From contig NZ_AP022570.1 in assembly GCF_010728325.1 (NCBI RefSeq), positions 4,154,001 to 4,218,000 on the forward strand: 64,000 nucleotides of DNA, written 5' to 3'. The DNA is from Mycolicibacterium poriferae. GTDB taxonomy: Bacteria > Actinomycetota > Actinomycetes > Mycobacteriales > Mycobacteriaceae. Each line of letters opens with the position of its first letter. The stretch's first letter is position 1. Below are positions 1-8,035 of the stretch, piece by piece. The position numbers and the translations under genes are program-made. The notes below the pieces were generated by a model. The model ran no database searches. It was not told the DNA's origin and worked only from the letters and a program-made list of their open reading frames with translations.

Positions 1-713
1 AACTGCTCGATGACCTCACCGGGCGCGCCCAGCCCGGAGTGAACCTGCTCGAGCTCGAACAGCGCGCCCGCACACTGATCTCGGAGCGCGGCGCGCACTC
101 CTGCTACTGGGATTACGCCCCCTCCTTCGGACGCGGCCCCTTCCGCAACGTCATCTGCCTGTCGGTGAACGACGCGGTCCTGCACGGCTTGCCCCACGAC
201 TACGTCCTGCGCGACGCCGACGTGCTCAAGATGGACATCGCGGTGTCCATCGACGGCTGGGTGGCCGACTCCGCGCGCAGCGTCATCGTCGGCACTGCCC
301 GACCGCAGGACCGGCGCCTGGTCGCCGCGACCGAAGATGCACTCGCGGCCGGCATCGCCGCCGCCCGGCCCGGCAACCGCCTCGGCGACATCTCGGCCGC
401 GATCGGCGCGGTCGCCGCCGAGTACGGCTACCCCGTCAACACCGAGTTCGGCGGTCACGGCATCGGACGAACCATGCACGAGGACCCGCACGTCTGCAAC
501 ACCGGCCGCGCCGGCCGTGGCCTGAAACTGCGTCCCGGCCTGACGCTGGCGCTGGAGCCCTGGTTCGCCGCGGGCACGGACAGGATCGTCTACGACCCCG
601 ACGGATGGACGATCCGCTCGGCCGACGGTTCTCGCACTGCCCACAGCGAGCACACCATCGCGATCACCGACGGAGAGGCCCAGGTGCTCACCGAGCGAGT
701 CGACCGAGGCTGA
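1..713 (+). CDS. map: Type I methionine aminopeptidase, 5' end cut by window
   Basis: Removes the initiator methionine from nascent cytosolic proteins. The frame is open from base 3, so the true start lies upstream; the GTG at 39 is internal. About 237 residues are present, close to a whole catalytic domain. Metal ligands of the pita-bread fold are visible in order: an Asp in KMDIAVSIDGW, a second Asp in ADSARS, His in GHGIGRTMHEDPH, Glu in LALEPWF and Glu in SEHTIAI. All five expected ligands are present, so the enzyme should be active. Mycobacteria carry two paralogues and I cannot tell which one this is. Confidence 0.9.
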   Translation, partial: LLDDLTGRAQPGVNLLELEQRARTLISERGAHSCYWDYAPSFGRGPFRNVICLSVNDAVLHGLPHDYVLRDADVLKMDIAVSIDGWVADSARSVIVGTARPQDRRLVAATEDALAAGIAAARPGNRLGDISAAIGAVAAEYGYPVNTEFGGHGIGRTMHEDPHVCNTGRAGRGLKLRPGLTLALEPWFAAGTDRIVYDPDGWTIRSADGSRTAHSEHTIAITDGEAQVLTERVDRG

Positions 714-854
714 GCTCTGACGGCGCGGACCGCGGTCGACCCTCTCGTATCGACCGCGACACGCCGCCCCGTCACCTGCGAAATCCTGAGAATCAGCTGG
801 CAGGCGGGTAAGTTCATCGTGGGCGGGTTTATCGATCGGTAGGTGGGGATCGTC

Positions 855-2204
855 ATGAAGGTTTCCGGACGAGCGGTTCTGGCCGCTGGCGTCGCGGCGC
901 TGACCGGCGGCGCACTGGCTTTCACGCCCTCGGTGCTCCCTGCATCGATGCGGACCATCGAGGTGCTGCCGCCGGTGGCGTTCACCGCCGACAGCACGGC
1001 TCTGCCGGTCTCCGATGAGGAGGTGCGCGCCGCTCTGGAACTGATCGGCGACGTTTCCACCGCTCCCGGCCACGGCAAGATCACGATCCGTCTCGGCACC
1101 GACGAGGGGTCTCACGCCCTCGCGGCCGCGCTGCCGGCGGCCAACGTCGCCGACGAGATCCACCGCGCCCCCGCCCTCGCGCGCACCACCGCCGATCCCG
1201 ATGAGCCCGACGATGTCGCCTCGGACGTGGCGGGGCTGGAAGAACCGGGCGAAGACCCGGTGGTTCTCAACGCGGCTTCCGACATCATCAACGATGTCTA
1301 TGCCGTCACCCGGTACTGGGCGAACTATGTGTCGCTGGAGCTCGGCCCGTGGCTGATCAACTGGGTGCCGTTCGGTTATCTGATCTCCGACCAGATCTAC
1401 ATCTGGTACCCGGATTTCGTGCTCCCCGTCGTGGACAGCTTCGTCTACGACTTCCTCGACCCGGTGGTCAACAACCCGCTCGATCTGGGGGTCTGGGTCA
1501 CCGGCATCGGTGACATCATCAACACCGCCGTCACCGGCGTCTACAACGGCATCGTCAGCGAGATCCAGTACGTGTTGGACTTCGGCTGGTTCCCGATTCC
1601 GCTGCCACCGCTGCCCGACTTCCCGCTTCCGTTCGCCGCGGATTCGACAGAGGCCGCCGTCACGCTGGCGGCCAGCGAGGCCGCCCCCGCCACCGAAGCT
1701 GCCGAGGACACCGAAGCGACCGAGACCACCGAGACCACCGAGACTGCTGACGCGGCCGAGGGCACCGGCGCGGTCGCCGGTGAGGTCGCCGAGCCGGAGG
1801 CGCCCGCCGGTGAGGTCGCCGAGCCGCAGGCGCCCGCTGAGGGCGACGCCGAGCAGCCCGGCGAGGTGACCGAGGAGGTCGTCGACGACACCGGAGAGGT
1901 AGCCGACGACACCACAGAGGTCGCCGGTGGCACCGAGGTTCCCGTCGAGGAACCGGCCGTCGACGAGTCCACCGAGACCGCCCCCGATGTCGATGAGTCG
2001 ACCGGTGAGGATGCCGACGAGACATTGGACGAGATCGGCGACGAGGTCCTCGAGGACGGCGACGCGCCGGAGGTCGAGACCGAGCACGCCGAGTCCGGTG
2101 ACACCGGCACCGGCAGCGAGGTCACGACCGACGCTGACGACGACACCGACACCGACGCGACCGGCGCCGAGTCCGAGTCCGGGGACACCGATTCCGGCGA
2201 GTGA
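855..2204 (+). CDS. Secreted protein with long acidic low-complexity tail
   Basis: Protein of about 449 residues. I prefer the ATG at 855, which has a purine-rich GGTGGGGA just upstream, over the in-frame GTG at 843. The N-terminus (MKVSGRAVLAAGVAAL...) is a signal peptide. A roughly 250-residue globular part contains an aromatic-rich segment (VTRYWANYVSLELGPW, then DQIYIWYPDF) like those in some mycobacterial exported proteins. From about residue 265 the rest is Ala/Glu/Thr/Asp/Val low complexity, including a tandem ten-residue repeat (GEVAEPEAPA, GEVAEPQAPA). The tail is strongly negative and probably disordered in or beyond the cell wall. No enzyme motif is visible and I do not recognise the family. 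Confidence 0.75.
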   Translation: MKVSGRAVLAAGVAALTGGALAFTPSVLPASMRTIEVLPPVAFTADSTALPVSDEEVRAALELIGDVSTAPGHGKITIRLGTDEGSHALAAALPAANVADEIHRAPALARTTADPDEPDDVASDVAGLEEPGEDPVVLNAASDIINDVYAVTRYWANYVSLELGPWLINWVPFGYLISDQIYIWYPDFVLPVVDSFVYDFLDPVVNNPLDLGVWVTGIGDIINTAVTGVYNGIVSEIQYVLDFGWFPIPLPPLPDFPLPFAADSTEAAVTLAASEAAPATEAAEDTEATETTETTETADAAEGTGAVAGEVAEPEAPAGEVAEPQAPAEGDAEQPGEVTEEVVDDTGEVADDTTEVAGGTEVPVEEPAVDESTETAPDVDESTGEDADETLDEIGDEVLEDGDAPEVETEHAESGDTGTGSEVTTDADDDTDTDATGAESESGDTDSGE

Positions 2205-2291
2205 GTTCGCCCGCGCACCAAGTCATTACCAAAGTCGAACGACCACGCTGACGCTACTGTCCACACCGCCTCGGGTCCCTACTATCGGGGC

Positions 2292-2783
2292 ATGCCGGTA
2301 CCCGACAAACCGCTTCAGCACCAGGAGTCGGTGTGGGATTACCCTCGTCCGCCACGGCTGGAGAAGTTCGCCGGGTCGATCACCGTCGAGTTGGGCGGGC
2401 AGGTCATCGCCAGCACGGAGCGGGCCTGGCGCGTGCTCGAAACCAGCCACCCCCCAACGTATTACCTGCCGGGCGACTGTTTCGCGGACGGAGTCCTGCG
2501 GCCGGCGAGCGGCTCGTCGTGGTGTGAGTGGAAAGGCCAGGCCAGCTACTTCGACCTGGTGACGCCTGCGACCGTGGCGTCTCGCGCCGGGTGGACCTAT
2601 CTGGACCCGACACCCGGATTCGCCGACATCGCCGGGGCCGTTGCCGTGATGGCCTCACTGGTGGATCGATGCACCGTCAACGGCGAAACCGTGATCCCGC
2701 AGCCCGGCGGCTTCTACGGCGGATGGATCACCAGCTGGATCGCCGGCCCCTTCAAAGGTGGCCCGGGTTCCATGGGGTGGTGA
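2292..2783 (+). CDS. DUF427 domain protein
   Basis: 163-residue soluble protein. The pattern fits DUF427: a GGQVIASTERAWRVLET strand region, a PTYYLPGD segment, CEWKGQASYFDL, and a C-terminal stretch in which an aromatic-rich sheet is completed. The function of DUF427 is not established and no catalytic residues are known to me. It starts at ATG 2292 and stands alone, 87 bp after the acidic secreted protein. An 8-bp inverted repeat straddles its stop codon. Confidence 0.8.
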   Translation: MPVPDKPLQHQESVWDYPRPPRLEKFAGSITVELGGQVIASTERAWRVLETSHPPTYYLPGDCFADGVLRPASGSSWCEWKGQASYFDLVTPATVASRAGWTYLDPTPGFADIAGAVAVMASLVDRCTVNGETVIPQPGGFYGGWITSWIAGPFKGGPGSMGW

Positions 2784-2789
2784 ACCCGG
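2763..2789 (+). terminator. Hairpin across stop of the DUF427 gene
   Basis: Perfect 8-bp arms CCGGGTTC (2763-2770) and GAACCCGG (2782-2789) with an 11-base loop. The TGA at 2781-2783 is in the hairpin. There is no T-run, which is common for mycobacterial terminators. Function inferred only. Confidence 0.4.
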
Positions 2790-3097
2790 CAGGCGGGTGT
2801 CCCCGACCTTCCGACCAGCAAATGGCGAAGGTGTGCGGTAACGCCAAGAGGCGCAACCTCGACTGCCACCTGAGGTAGGCAGTACGAAAGCTCCGTGGCG
2901 CTCTGCACGCACGGTGGCGTAGCGGCGTATCGCAGTGATCGAAGGTTTGCCAGAGCAGCATCAAAGATGGCAGCCACCGCCCCTGAGGCTGGGGCCCGGA
3001 CTCGGGAAACTGTCGGGCAACGGTCCGATCGCAGGCACCATTCTCGGCAATCGTGCGTGCAAACAGAGCCGACGGCTTCTAATGAATCAGTGAGCAA
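2784..3097. other. Intergenic stretch without recognisable gene
   Basis: 314 bases between the DUF427 gene and the diguanylate cyclase gene. Short open frames here lack ribosome binding sites and have no recognisable sequence. Apart from the hairpin at its left edge I see no repeat, RNA gene or motif. Confidence 0.5.
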
Positions 3098-4222
3098 ATG
3101 TCAGGGGGGCGGCTCGCCGCGCATCTCGCAGACTCCATGCCCGGGGTGAGCAGAGCTAGACAGCGCTGGCTGCGGTGGTGGCGGCAGCCCGACCAGTTTG
3201 TCCGGATGACGTGGTTCCTGCGCGACCACGGCATGGTTCGGTCCACCCAGAACATCATGGCGTTCGTCGCGTTCTCCTCCGCGCTGGTGCCGTCGAGCAT
3301 CTTCTTGTCGTTCGGTGCGCCAGCGCTGGCCACCATATTGGTGTGCGCCGCGTCGGCGTCGGTCGGTCTCGGGATGACATTCTTCTGGCTGACTCGCTGG
3401 CCGACCCGGCGCCAGTCCATCGTTGCGGTATCCGTGGGCATTCTCTGTGTCGCCGGATGGTCGGTGGCCGGGCCGGGGACTGTCGTACCGGCGTTGTCGT
3501 GCACAGCTTTCGCGATAACTGGGGCCTACCTGGCGTTCTTCCACAGCGTCAAGCTGATGACGGCCAATGTCGTGTTGGCTCTCGCCACCGGGGCCGCGCT
3601 GACGGTGCGCATCGCCGACGCCGTCGGCTGGTCCGTTGCGCTGTCGGCGTTCTGGACGCTCTGGCTACTCAACACCGCGGTGCCCATCGCGGTCCGCTGC
3701 ATGGCGTGGGCGTTGACCCACTATGTGGAACGGGCGAACACCGACCCGTTGACCGGGCTGCTGAACCGGCGCGGATTCCTCGACGAGGTCTGCCGGCTGC
3801 TCGACGACAACGCCGGGTGCACCGTTCTGATCACCGCCATGGTGGATCTCGACGACTTCAAACGCGTCAACGACGTCAGCGGCCACGCCGCCGGCGACCA
3901 CATCCTGGGCGTGGTGAGCGCGGTGCTGCACACCCTGTTTCCGCGCCGGTCCGCGATCTGCCGTTCCGGCGGTGAAGAGTTCCTGATTGCGCTGTGCGCC
4001 GACGAGGAACAATCCGTCGACGACCTCGGCGATGAGATCTGCGCGGCGATCAAGCGCAGGGCACTGGGAGTCACCGCGAGCGTGGGGGTGGCCACGGCAC
4101 GGCCCGGACGGTTGTCGAAGCGCGATATCGAACGCCTCCTCGGACACCAGATCGCGGCGGCTGACGCGGCGATGTATGCGGCCAAGAGGCTTGGCGGTGA
4201 CCGGGCCAGCGTCGCGTCGTGA
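3098..4222 (+). CDS. Membrane diguanylate cyclase (GGDEF)
   Basis: 374-residue protein predicted to make cyclic di-GMP from two GTP at the inner membrane. Residues about 50-205 hold some six hydrophobic segments. The GGDEF domain starts near residue 212 (NTDPLTGLLNRRGF). The active-site motif is GGEEF at 291-295, a functional variant, and the metal and substrate region MVDLDDFKRVND is intact. The product-inhibition I-site (RxxD just before the active site) is absent: the equivalent residues are P-R-R-S. No EAL domain is fused. The start at ATG 3098 has a weak ribosome binding site; an ATG at 3137 is an alternative. Confidence 0.88.
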   Translation: MSGGRLAAHLADSMPGVSRARQRWLRWWRQPDQFVRMTWFLRDHGMVRSTQNIMAFVAFSSALVPSSIFLSFGAPALATILVCAASASVGLGMTFFWLTRWPTRRQSIVAVSVGILCVAGWSVAGPGTVVPALSCTAFAITGAYLAFFHSVKLMTANVVLALATGAALTVRIADAVGWSVALSAFWTLWLLNTAVPIAVRCMAWALTHYVERANTDPLTGLLNRRGFLDEVCRLLDDNAGCTVLITAMVDLDDFKRVNDVSGHAAGDHILGVVSAVLHTLFPRRSAICRSGGEEFLIALCADEEQSVDDLGDEICAAIKRRALGVTASVGVATARPGRLSKRDIERLLGHQIAAADAAMYAAKRLGGDRASVAS

Positions 4223-4261
4223 GCCCTGCCGGTATTCGAGGGGCTGTGGCACACTGAGCCC

Positions 4262-4480
4262 ATGGCGGAGCGACTCAGTCGGGTGGAGATTTTCAAGGAC
4301 GCCGCCCAGGACATCGTCGAGTCCGGGGCGTCGACCGTGGGTGAGGTGGCGTCGATCATCACCGGCGCGGTCAGAGATGTCGCGACCGCCGTCGGCGGGT
4401 TCGCAACCGATGCATTCGAGATCCGCGACGGCATGCGTACCGCCGCACGCGACAACGAACCCGAACCGTCAGACGACTGA
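4262..4480 (+). CDS. Small conserved-type hypothetical protein
   Basis: 72 residues, mostly amphipathic helix (IFKDAAQDIVESGASTVGEVASIITGAVRDVATAVGGF) followed by an acidic tail. No signal peptide and no cysteine. It resembles small helical proteins often annotated only as mycobacterial hypotheticals. Its 3' end overlaps the 3' end of the convergent DUF998 gene by 12 bp. Function unknown. Confidence 0.65.
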   Translation: MAERLSRVEIFKDAAQDIVESGASTVGEVASIITGAVRDVATAVGGFATDAFEIRDGMRTAARDNEPEPSDD

Positions 4481-5071
4481 GCGTGTCCGCAGGATCGTGA
4501 CGCCGGCCAGCAGCTCCCACGCGATGATCGGGTAGACCGCTCCTCGCTCGACCAGCCCCACCGGCAGCGAGGCGCCGTTGACGCCGTCGATGACCAGCAC
4601 AGCGAGGCACAGCAGCCCGACGGCGCCGAGGGTCACCCCGGCCCGCCGGAACCACTGCCCCGCCCCGAGCGAGCGGCTGCCGAGGGCGCCCAGGATCACC
4701 GCGACGTTACCGCCGATGATGGCCATCCCGGCGCCGGTCACGTGTGCTGCGGTACCACTGGGAAAGCCGCCGACTCCGACGTTGCCGAGCGCATTCACCG
4801 CGGCGGCGACGACGAAGGCCCGCCCGGTCCAGCCGAGTTCGACGCTGCGGACCACCAGAACGGCGCCGATCAGGAACAGCACGCCGTGCAGCATGAACGC
4901 CCGGTTCATCAGTCCGGACACGCCCAGCTCACTGATGTAGTCGTCGAGGTAGCTGTAACTCTCCACACCGGTTGCCGTGACCACTTCGGCGGTCAGGTAT
5001 ACCGCCGCACCGACCAGCCACGTTCCTGCGGCGGCACGTATCGAAGCCGTTGACAAACCAAGTCCTTTCAC
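4469..5071 (-). CDS. DUF998 family membrane protein
   Basis: 200 residues with about six transmembrane helices. The pattern fits DUF998: a first helix followed by SYLDDYISELGVSG, then helices around LFLIGAVLVV, a GGFPSGTAAHVTGAG loop, and a final helix. No transport or catalytic residues are known for the family. It is divergent from the small secreted protein at 5149 and convergent with the 72-residue gene. Confidence 0.75.
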   Translation of the reverse strand: MKGLGLSTASIRAAAGTWLVGAAVYLTAEVVTATGVESYSYLDDYISELGVSGLMNRAFMLHGVLFLIGAVLVVRSVELGWTGRAFVVAAAVNALGNVGVGGFPSGTAAHVTGAGMAIIGGNVAVILGALGSRSLGAGQWFRRAGVTLGAVGLLCLAVLVIDGVNGASLPVGLVERGAVYPIIAWELLAGVTILRTRSVV

Positions 5072-5148
5072 TCGCCGAGTGGGAGGCGAGTCGCCGATTT
5101 CGGGAACGCTACCGACTGATCTTGATAGTTGAGCTAAGCTTTGCCGCC

Positions 5149-5415
5149 GTGGCTAGATTCACTGTGCTGACCTGTGCCGTTGCTGTCGCCTTCGCCGTCG
5201 CACCGGCAGCGTACGCCGCGCCAAACCCCGTCCCGTTGCAACCGGGGTCGTCGTGCGACTCCAACTACTCAGGCGCCTGCGTCCCCATCGACAGTGACGT
5301 GGACTGCGCCGGCGGCAGCGGTAACGGCCCGTCCTACGTTTCCGGTCCGGTCACCGTCGTCGGCACCGACATCTACGGCCTGGATCGCGACGGCAACGGC
5401 ACCGGCTGCGAGTAG
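5149..5415 (+). CDS. Small secreted protein with excalibur-like calcium-binding end
   Basis: 88 residues from GTG 5149. A longer frame opens at 5050, but that part overlaps the divergent DUF998 gene and does not look like a leader, while GTG 5149 gives a clean signal peptide (MARFTVLTCAVAVAFAVAPA, cleavage after AYA). The mature part has four cysteines and ends in DRDGNGTGCE, the Asp-rich loop typical of excalibur-like extracellular domains. Likely exported; partner unknown. Confidence 0.7.
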   Translation: MARFTVLTCAVAVAFAVAPAAYAAPNPVPLQPGSSCDSNYSGACVPIDSDVDCAGGSGNGPSYVSGPVTVVGTDIYGLDRDGNGTGCE

Positions 5416-5431
5416 GGGAGGGTCGCGGTGG

Positions 5432-5779
5432 TCACGGCACGAACCGGAGTGTGATCGGGGCGTCGCTGGGAATCACCTCCCCCGGCGAAGGCTCTTGCCA
5501 GCCAATCTGATTCGGCAGACAGGCAGAGTTGGTGACATCCTCGCCTTTCTGCACCGCGCCGCGCCATCCCGCGTCACGCAGCAGTGGTTCCGCGTCGGTC
5601 CAGTCCATGCATTGCAATGCGGGCATCACGAGAGTCGTCGGCGCCGACTTCGGCGAGCTCGTCTGCTCGGACGCCGCCGACGGCTGCTGACCGCCGGAAC
5701 ACGCTGCCACGGCGCCAACGACGCAAGCAGCCAGCGCTATTCCTGCCAGCGCCCGCCGCCGGGCATTCGTCTCCATCAT
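5432..5779 (-). CDS. PASTA-domain lipoprotein
   Basis: About 115 residues starting at the ATG pair near 5779. The N-terminus ends in the lipobox VAAC, so it should be lipidated and anchored in the cell envelope. After a Ser/Thr-rich linker comes one PASTA-like domain: MPALQCMDWTDAEPLLRDAG... ending in PSPGEVIPSDAPITLRF. PASTA domains bind peptidoglycan fragments or beta-lactams in other proteins, so a cell-wall role is inferred. It is convergent with the excalibur-like gene. Confidence 0.75.
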   Translation of the reverse strand: MMETNARRRALAGIALAACVVGAVAACSGGQQPSAASEQTSSPKSAPTTLVMPALQCMDWTDAEPLLRDAGWRGAVQKGEDVTNSACLPNQIGWQEPSPGEVIPSDAPITLRFVP

Positions 5780-5908
5780 CTGGCCTCCGCCAAGCATCCG
5801 ACCGTGGTCCATGTATATCCGAAAAGCACCGCAGCAACGACGCCGGGCCTTTCAACCTGCGACGGGCGTTCACGAGACCGCGGATGGGGGTTGTTGGTGG
5901 AGTGTTGA

Positions 5909-5946
5909 GTGGGGCGGGCGGGGCTCGAACCCGCGACCAATGGATT
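5909..5946. repeat. Attachment site, distal copy (tRNA 3' half remnant)
   Basis: 38 bp identical to 15362-15399. It is the displaced 3' half of the tRNA from the anticodon loop to the discriminator base, in the same orientation. The first mismatches are at 5908 and 5947, which set the limits of the crossover region. Confidence 0.93.
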
Positions 5947-6118
5947 CAAGGACAGTGATTCGCGTCGGTTAGCGGTGATTCTCAATAAGAGTTGCACGGC
6001 AACATACTTGACGCCTAATGACTGTTGCTGGTGGTCACCGATTCTCGACAATTCTCAGTCATTTAGTGCGAATAAAGTACGGATTGTGTGCCCCACCCGC
6101 GCGACACATCTCGGGCTA
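5947..6118. other. AT-richer element end with ATTCTC repeats
   Basis: Together with 5780-5908 this makes more than 300 bases without a gene. The 172 bp inside the element end are poorer in G+C than the flanks and contain ATTCTC at 5978, 6041 and 6051; the last two are exactly 10 bp apart. These could be integrase arm-type or excisionase binding sites. 5780-5908 holds nothing I recognise. Confidence 0.4.
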
Positions 6119-7300
6119 CTAATCGCTGTTTAGCTCAGGAAACAGCGCCCGGCTGTTCAGGCTGCGGAGCAGAGGGCCAACCAGATCCTCGACGACCCGC
6201 TGTGGTGCCGAATTGATTTCCACGAGAGAAGCCGCCGCCGACGCCTCGTAGCGATCTTCGCTATATGGCTCGGAGTGCCGCATCCGCCCGTGCGCCGCGT
6301 AGGACGTTTTGTCTTCCAGGCCAGTGACGAGCAGGCCGAACCTCCAGGACCCCGCGAAACCAAATCGGTCGGAAAGGACGCCGCTCAACCGCACCAGAAG
6401 TTCAGTGTGGCTAACAATTAACTCCTCGAATATCCACTCCTCCCCACCTTCTCGAACGGCTTCCATAACCGGACGGCGAGATCCGAGCACAAGGACGCCT
6501 GATTCCCGCAGTTGAAGCTCGGCAGCACGCTTGTCCTCAAACCCCCTCCCCTCTTTGGTGTAGGTCCTGACAGCTACAGCACCGGCTCGGCGAACAGGAG
6601 TGGTGTTACCGAAGTTGGGGTCAAACGCCCTTTGCTGGCCTTCCACGCCAGCGGCCTTCAGCATCTCGTGCACAGTTGTCTGCCACTCGCCGACAGCAGC
6701 CGAAAGTGGCTTCAGCATTCCAGGGGGAGCCCCCAGCGGGAGGGCGAGCGCCACCATCAGCGGAGGCTTCACCGAGGGGGTGGTACCTAAAAAGCTGTCC
6801 AATTCACGGCTTGCGGCCTGGATCGCGTCGTCATGGTCGGCGACTTGCTGTTGGTGAAGCCTAAGCACTTCTGCATGTGACAACACTCGGTTCCGCTTGT
6901 CGCCACGACCGTAGTACTTGTCGTCGGCCATGTGGGGCGCCCGCGGCGATGCTGGGACGCGGACGACCAGTACTCCTCGCCCGCTGCCGGGCGGCGTCTC
7001 GATGGCGACGGTGGACACCGCGACGCCCTCCTGCACTCGCATCGCGCCGACTTGCTCGACCCGCTCCGGCAGTCCGTCCAGTTCGACAGGGTTGATCGAC
7101 GGAGGTGACGTGGCTTCATCTACCCCGATCAGGATGATGCCGCCATCGAGCGCGAACGCGGCGATGTCTTTGGCGATCTCCTTGTTGCCGGCGTTGCCGG
7201 GCGGAAGTTCACGCTTGAGGTCAAGGTAGTGGGTTTCAGTCAGCAGCTCGTTAGCCGCCGCGTCAACAATCTCTTGCTCGGTGGACGGTGACCAGATCAC
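6119..7300 (-). CDS. Schlafen AlbA_2-domain protein (element cargo)
   Basis: 393 residues. The N-terminal 150 residues carry the AlbA_2/Schlafen pattern: THYLDLKRELP, then KEIAKDIAAFALDGGIILIGVDE, and a later YYGRGDKRNRVLSHAEV segment (the YxRxG-like part). The C-terminal 240 residues match no family I know. AlbA_2 proteins are predicted nucleic-acid binding and are widespread in mobile elements, some as regulators and some suspected in defence. It lies at the att-distal end, the usual cargo position in satellites. Its base composition is less GC-rich than the chromosomal neighbours. Not required for any capsid or replication function I can see; role unknown. Confidence 0.75.
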   Translation of the reverse strand: MIWSPSTEQEIVDAAANELLTETHYLDLKRELPPGNAGNKEIAKDIAAFALDGGIILIGVDEATSPPSINPVELDGLPERVEQVGAMRVQEGVAVSTVAIETPPGSGRGVLVVRVPASPRAPHMADDKYYGRGDKRNRVLSHAEVLRLHQQQVADHDDAIQAASRELDSFLGTTPSVKPPLMVALALPLGAPPGMLKPLSAAVGEWQTTVHEMLKAAGVEGQQRAFDPNFGNTTPVRRAGAVAVRTYTKEGRGFEDKRAAELQLRESGVLVLGSRRPVMEAVREGGEEWIFEELIVSHTELLVRLSGVLSDRFGFAGSWRFGLLVTGLEDKTSYAAHGRMRHSEPYSEDRYEASAAASLVEINSAPQRVVEDLVGPLLRSLNSRALFPELNSD

Positions 7301-7386
7301 AATCGCCGAGTATGCCCAATCCGGCTGACGTCGATGAATCCCTCCTCAGAAAATTTCAGGTCTCTGGACTGCGAGTCCCCTCGACC

Positions 7387-7536
7387 GGGGTCAAGGTTTG
7401 GACTGCCAGTCGGGGTCACCCGCCAGGGGTGCACCTGACCTCTGGCTCCACAAGAATCGCCTAACTCGCGGCAGCAGCAGTTTCTCTTGCCGGGGGTCAA
7501 GGTTGGGGTGGCTGTTTGGGGACACCCGCCAGGGGT
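7387..7536. repeat. Two 44-bp imperfect direct repeats beside the HNH gene
   Basis: Copies at 7387-7430 and 7493-7536, 35 of 44 positions identical by hand alignment, start points 106 bp apart. Each begins GGGGTCAAGGTT and ends ACACCCGCCAGGGGT or the close variant, and the end forms a small stem (ACCC/GGGT). They occupy the 247-bp non-coding gap between the HNH gene and the AlbA_2 gene. Placement next to an HNH nuclease suggests a packaging or recognition site; unproven. Confidence 0.6.
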
Positions 7537-7547
7537 TGGGGCGCGCA

Positions 7548-7898
7548 TCATCGGACTCTGTTCTGTCGGGTGGCGTGCTTGCGGGCGTTGCAGCCGCGGC
7601 ACAGCACTTGGAGTTCTCCGTGTGGGTCGCCGCCGAGGGTGACTTCGTGGATGTGGTCAGCGGTCAGGTCGGCACTGGCGTGTGCTTCTCGTCCCCAGCC
7701 GGGGCACCAGTCGCCGTGCTGGGCGCGGTGTGCGTCGACTGCGGCTTTGCGTCGGGCGCGGTCGCGGGGTTCGGATAATTTGGAGCCGAACTGGCGCCGG
7801 TATCGGTCGTTGGCGCGGCGGTGTTCGGTGCAGCGTGGCTCATATTGCAGTTCGGGGCATCCGGGTTGGGCGCAGGGCCGCAGGCGGGCTTTGGGCAT
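7548..7898 (-). CDS. HNH endonuclease, phage-type
   Basis: 116 residues from ATG 7898, chosen because AAGGA lies six bases upstream; a longer frame opens at 7952. The HNH motif reads LTADHIHEVTLGGDPHGELQVLCRGCNARKH, with two CxxC-type zinc knuckles (CAQPGC near the N-terminus and CRGC in the motif). In cos phages of Gram-positive bacteria such HNH proteins work with the large terminase to cut packaging sites. No terminase is encoded here, so if it acts in packaging it would have to use a helper's terminase. Confidence 0.85.
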   Translation of the reverse strand: MPKARLRPCAQPGCPELQYEPRCTEHRRANDRYRRQFGSKLSEPRDRARRKAAVDAHRAQHGDWCPGWGREAHASADLTADHIHEVTLGGDPHGELQVLCRGCNARKHATRQNRVR

Positions 7899-8035
7899 GG
7901 TGGTCCTTGCGGGGTGGTGGGTGGCGAACGCGGGGCGCAGGTACTGCTGCACACACGTGGCGTGGTCGTGGCGGTCCTTGCCCGGAGAATTACTAACTGG
8001 GGTTTGACGCCCGCGCGTTCGCCTGGTCGGAGGGG

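Noticed and set aside
1541..2266. 241-residue Ser/Val-rich leftward frame
   Set aside because: Mirror of the acidic repeat tail of the secreted protein; its low complexity comes from the repeats.
5909..5946. tRNA pseudogene
   Set aside because: It is only the 3' half and is identical to the intact tRNA end across the element, so it is the attachment remnant and not an independent gene.
7297..7602. 101-residue leftward frame in the gap beside the HNH gene
   Set aside because: Composition reflects the repeats (Pro/Thr/Arg-rich), no ribosome binding site, and it overlaps the HNH gene end.
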